Shown in pieces: positions 62,519 to 64,000 of a stretch of 64,000 bases of DNA. Positions within the stretch are counted from its first letter, which is position 1. Each line of letters opens with the position of its first letter. This DNA comes from Chamaecrista fasciculata. Its lineage: Eukaryota > Streptophyta > Magnoliopsida > Fabales > Fabaceae. The position numbers and the translations under genes are program-made. Under the pieces are notes generated by a model, which did not search any database, was not told where the DNA came from, and worked only from the letters and a program-made list of their open reading frames with translations. The stretch is taken from assembly GCA_003254925.1 (NCBI GenBank), contig QANZ01038451.1:72825-136824 (forward strand), given 5' to 3'.

Positions 62519-64000
62519 ATGGGTTTGAGGGTGTTTGGTTCTATTTTGGTTCTGACGCTTTTCGTCGAACAATTGGTGTGCCAGCCGCAACCAAATACAG
62601 ATGGGTTTTTCCTCTCTGAGTTCTTGAAGAAGATGAGTTTATCTTCAACTTCCACTCGATCCTACAACTTCTCCGACTCTTCTTTCTGTTCATGGCAAGG
62701 GGTTTTCTGCGATTCCCAAAAAGAACACGTCGTTAAGTTCATCGCTTCTGGTTACGGCCTCTCTGGCCCTATTCCTGAGACCACCATTGGCAAGCTAAGC
62801 AAGCTTCAGAGTTTAGATCTTAGCAGAAACAAAATCACCACATTGCCTTCAGATTTCTGGAGTTTAACCTCGCTTAAGATCCTTAACCTCTCTTCTAATC
62901 ATATATCTGGTTCCCTCCCGAACAACATTGGCAATTTCGGTTCACTGGAAATCTTGGACTTATCGAACAACAATCTCTCCGAAGAAATCCCAGATGCTAT
63001 AAGCTCACTGGTCGGTCTTCGCGTCCTCAAACTCAGCAAGAACGTGCTCGAATGGAGCATACCTTCGGGGATTCTGAAGTGTCAATCTCTAGTTTCGATT
63101 GATGTTTCACTGAATCGGCTAAATGGGACTCTTCCTGATGGTTTTGGTGCTTCATTTCCGAAGCTGAAAACCCTAAACATTGCAGGGAATAATATTCATG
63201 GTCGAGATTCAGATTTCTCTGGATTGAATTCTGTTACTACTCTCAATGTATCTGGAAATTCTTTTCAGGGTTCGGCCATGGGTGTGTTTAACGGAAGCAT
63301 GGAAGTCATTGACCTTAGCAGAAACCAATTTCAGGGTCACATTTCTCAGGTACAGTTCAACTCTAGCTACTACAATTGGTCTCGTTTGGTTTATCTGGAT
63401 TTGTCTGAGAATAAGCTTAGTGGAGAAATTTTCCAGAATTTGAATCAAGCCCAGAATTTGAAACACCTTAATCTTGCACACAATAGATTTAGCAGACAGA
63501 AGTTCCCACAGATCAAAATGCTGTCTATGTTGGAGTACCTGAACTTTTCTAAAACCAATCTTGTTGGTCACATTCCTAATGAAATCTCACAACTGAGGTA
63601 TTTGAATTCACTGGATATCTCTATGAACCATCTCACAGGGAAAATCCCAATGCTAAAGTGCAAAAACCTCCAAATTCTTGACCTTTCAATGAACAATCTG
63701 AGCGGCGAAATCCCTCAATCTGTCTTGGATAAGCTCCCTTGGATGGAGAAATATAACTTCTCATATAATAACTTAACCTTCTGTGATTCAAAATTCACCC
63801 CTCAAGTCCTCAAAGGATCCTTCTTCGGATCAGTGAACAGTTGCCCAATTGCTGCAAACCCAAGTCTCTTCAAAAGAAGAGCTAATGACCATAAGGGAAT
63901 GAAGCTAGCTCTTGCATTGACCCTAGCCATGGTCTGCCTTCTTGCTGGGCTTCTATTCCTAGCATTTGGTTGCAGAAGGGAAACAAAATCCTGGGCAGTG
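62519..64000 (+). CDS. LRR receptor-like kinase, N-terminal part (cut by window end)
   Basis: An open frame from ATG 62519 runs to the window end, 494 codons with no stop. Residues 1 to about 22 ([21 protein letters not shown]) are a signal peptide. Then an N-terminal cap with [10 protein letters not shown], about a dozen leucine-rich repeats ([70 protein letters not shown]), a second Cys motif ending SVNSCPI, and a transmembrane helix at about 461-485 ([20 protein letters not shown]) followed by basic CRRETK. The kinase domain must lie beyond 64000. The protein resembles Arabidopsis At2g24230, a plasma-membrane LRR kinase of unknown ligand. The start is chosen because it opens directly into the signal peptide. 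Confidence 0.92.
   Translation, partial: MGLRVFGSILVLTLFVEQLVCQPQPNTDGFFLSEFLKKMSLSSTSTRSYNFSDSSFCSWQGVFCDSQKEHVVKFIASGYGLSGPIPETTIGKLSKLQSLDLSRNKITTLPSDFWSLTSLKILNLSSNHISGSLPNNIGNFGSLEILDLSNNNLSEEIPDAISSLVGLRVLKLSKNVLEWSIPSGILKCQSLVSIDVSLNRLNGTLPDGFGASFPKLKTLNIAGNNIHGRDSDFSGLNSVTTLNVSGNSFQGSAMGVFNGSMEVIDLSRNQFQGHISQVQFNSSYYNWSRLVYLDLSENKLSGEIFQNLNQAQNLKHLNLAHNRFSRQKFPQIKMLSMLEYLNFSKTNLVGHIPNEISQLRYLNSLDISMNHLTGKIPMLKCKNLQILDLSMNNLSGEIPQSVLDKLPWMEKYNFSYNNLTFCDSKFTPQVLKGSFFGSVNSCPIAANPSLFKRRANDHKGMKLALALTLAMVCLLAGLLFLAFGCRRETKSWAV

Overview
This window is nuclear DNA from a eudicot plant. The genes have many short GT-AG introns, the intergenic DNA is very A+T-rich, and the gene families are plant-specific: a chloroplast omega-6 desaturase, a class II formin with a PTEN-like domain, an RTNLB reticulon and an LRR receptor kinase. 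The species cannot be named from the sequence. No rRNA, tRNA, CRISPR array or viral gene was recognised.

Six protein genes are supported. Five were checked exon by exon and close in frame. In order: (1) an RTNLB21-like reticulon, minus strand, 10788-15484, 9 exons, 669 aa; (2) a class II formin closest to FH13/FH14, minus, 22966-31538, 17 exons, 1246 aa; (3) FAD6, the plastid omega-6 desaturase, plus, 35242-38926, 10 exons, 441 aa; (4) an intronless BTB/T1-domain protein, minus, 40559-41893, 444 aa, convergent with FAD6; (5) a UBP23-like deubiquitinase, plus, 50345-56926, 11 exons, 918 aa; (6) the extracellular and transmembrane part of an LRR receptor-like kinase, plus, from 62519, cut by the window end. 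They do not form one pathway. They are ordinary housekeeping and signalling genes whose grouping looks like conserved synteny: the likely Arabidopsis counterparts fall in three small clusters.

The space between genes holds DNA transposons. The most notable are three members of one Mutator-like (MULE) family with terminal inverted repeats of about 285 bp that begin GGCCAAAGTCC (GGCTAAAG at one end of the first copy). Two have exact 9-bp target-site duplications. One, 44817-46205, is a Pack-MULE carrying a piece of an AHL (AT-hook/PPC) gene and a second fragment that resembles a bHLH gene. Another, from 17172, carries an Asn- and Gly-rich coding-like fragment. Both large assembly gaps (6832-7287 and 18169-18473) lie inside members of this family. 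Other elements include a 535-bp foldback element with a 9-bp duplication, a 360-bp near-perfect hairpin, hAT-like and Stowaway-like MITEs, and a roughly 165-bp MITE family in three copies.

I did not find a clearly new biological system. The best leads are the chimeric Pack-MULE, a probable U12-type intron in the UBP gene, a GC-AG intron in the formin, and the conserved gene grouping.
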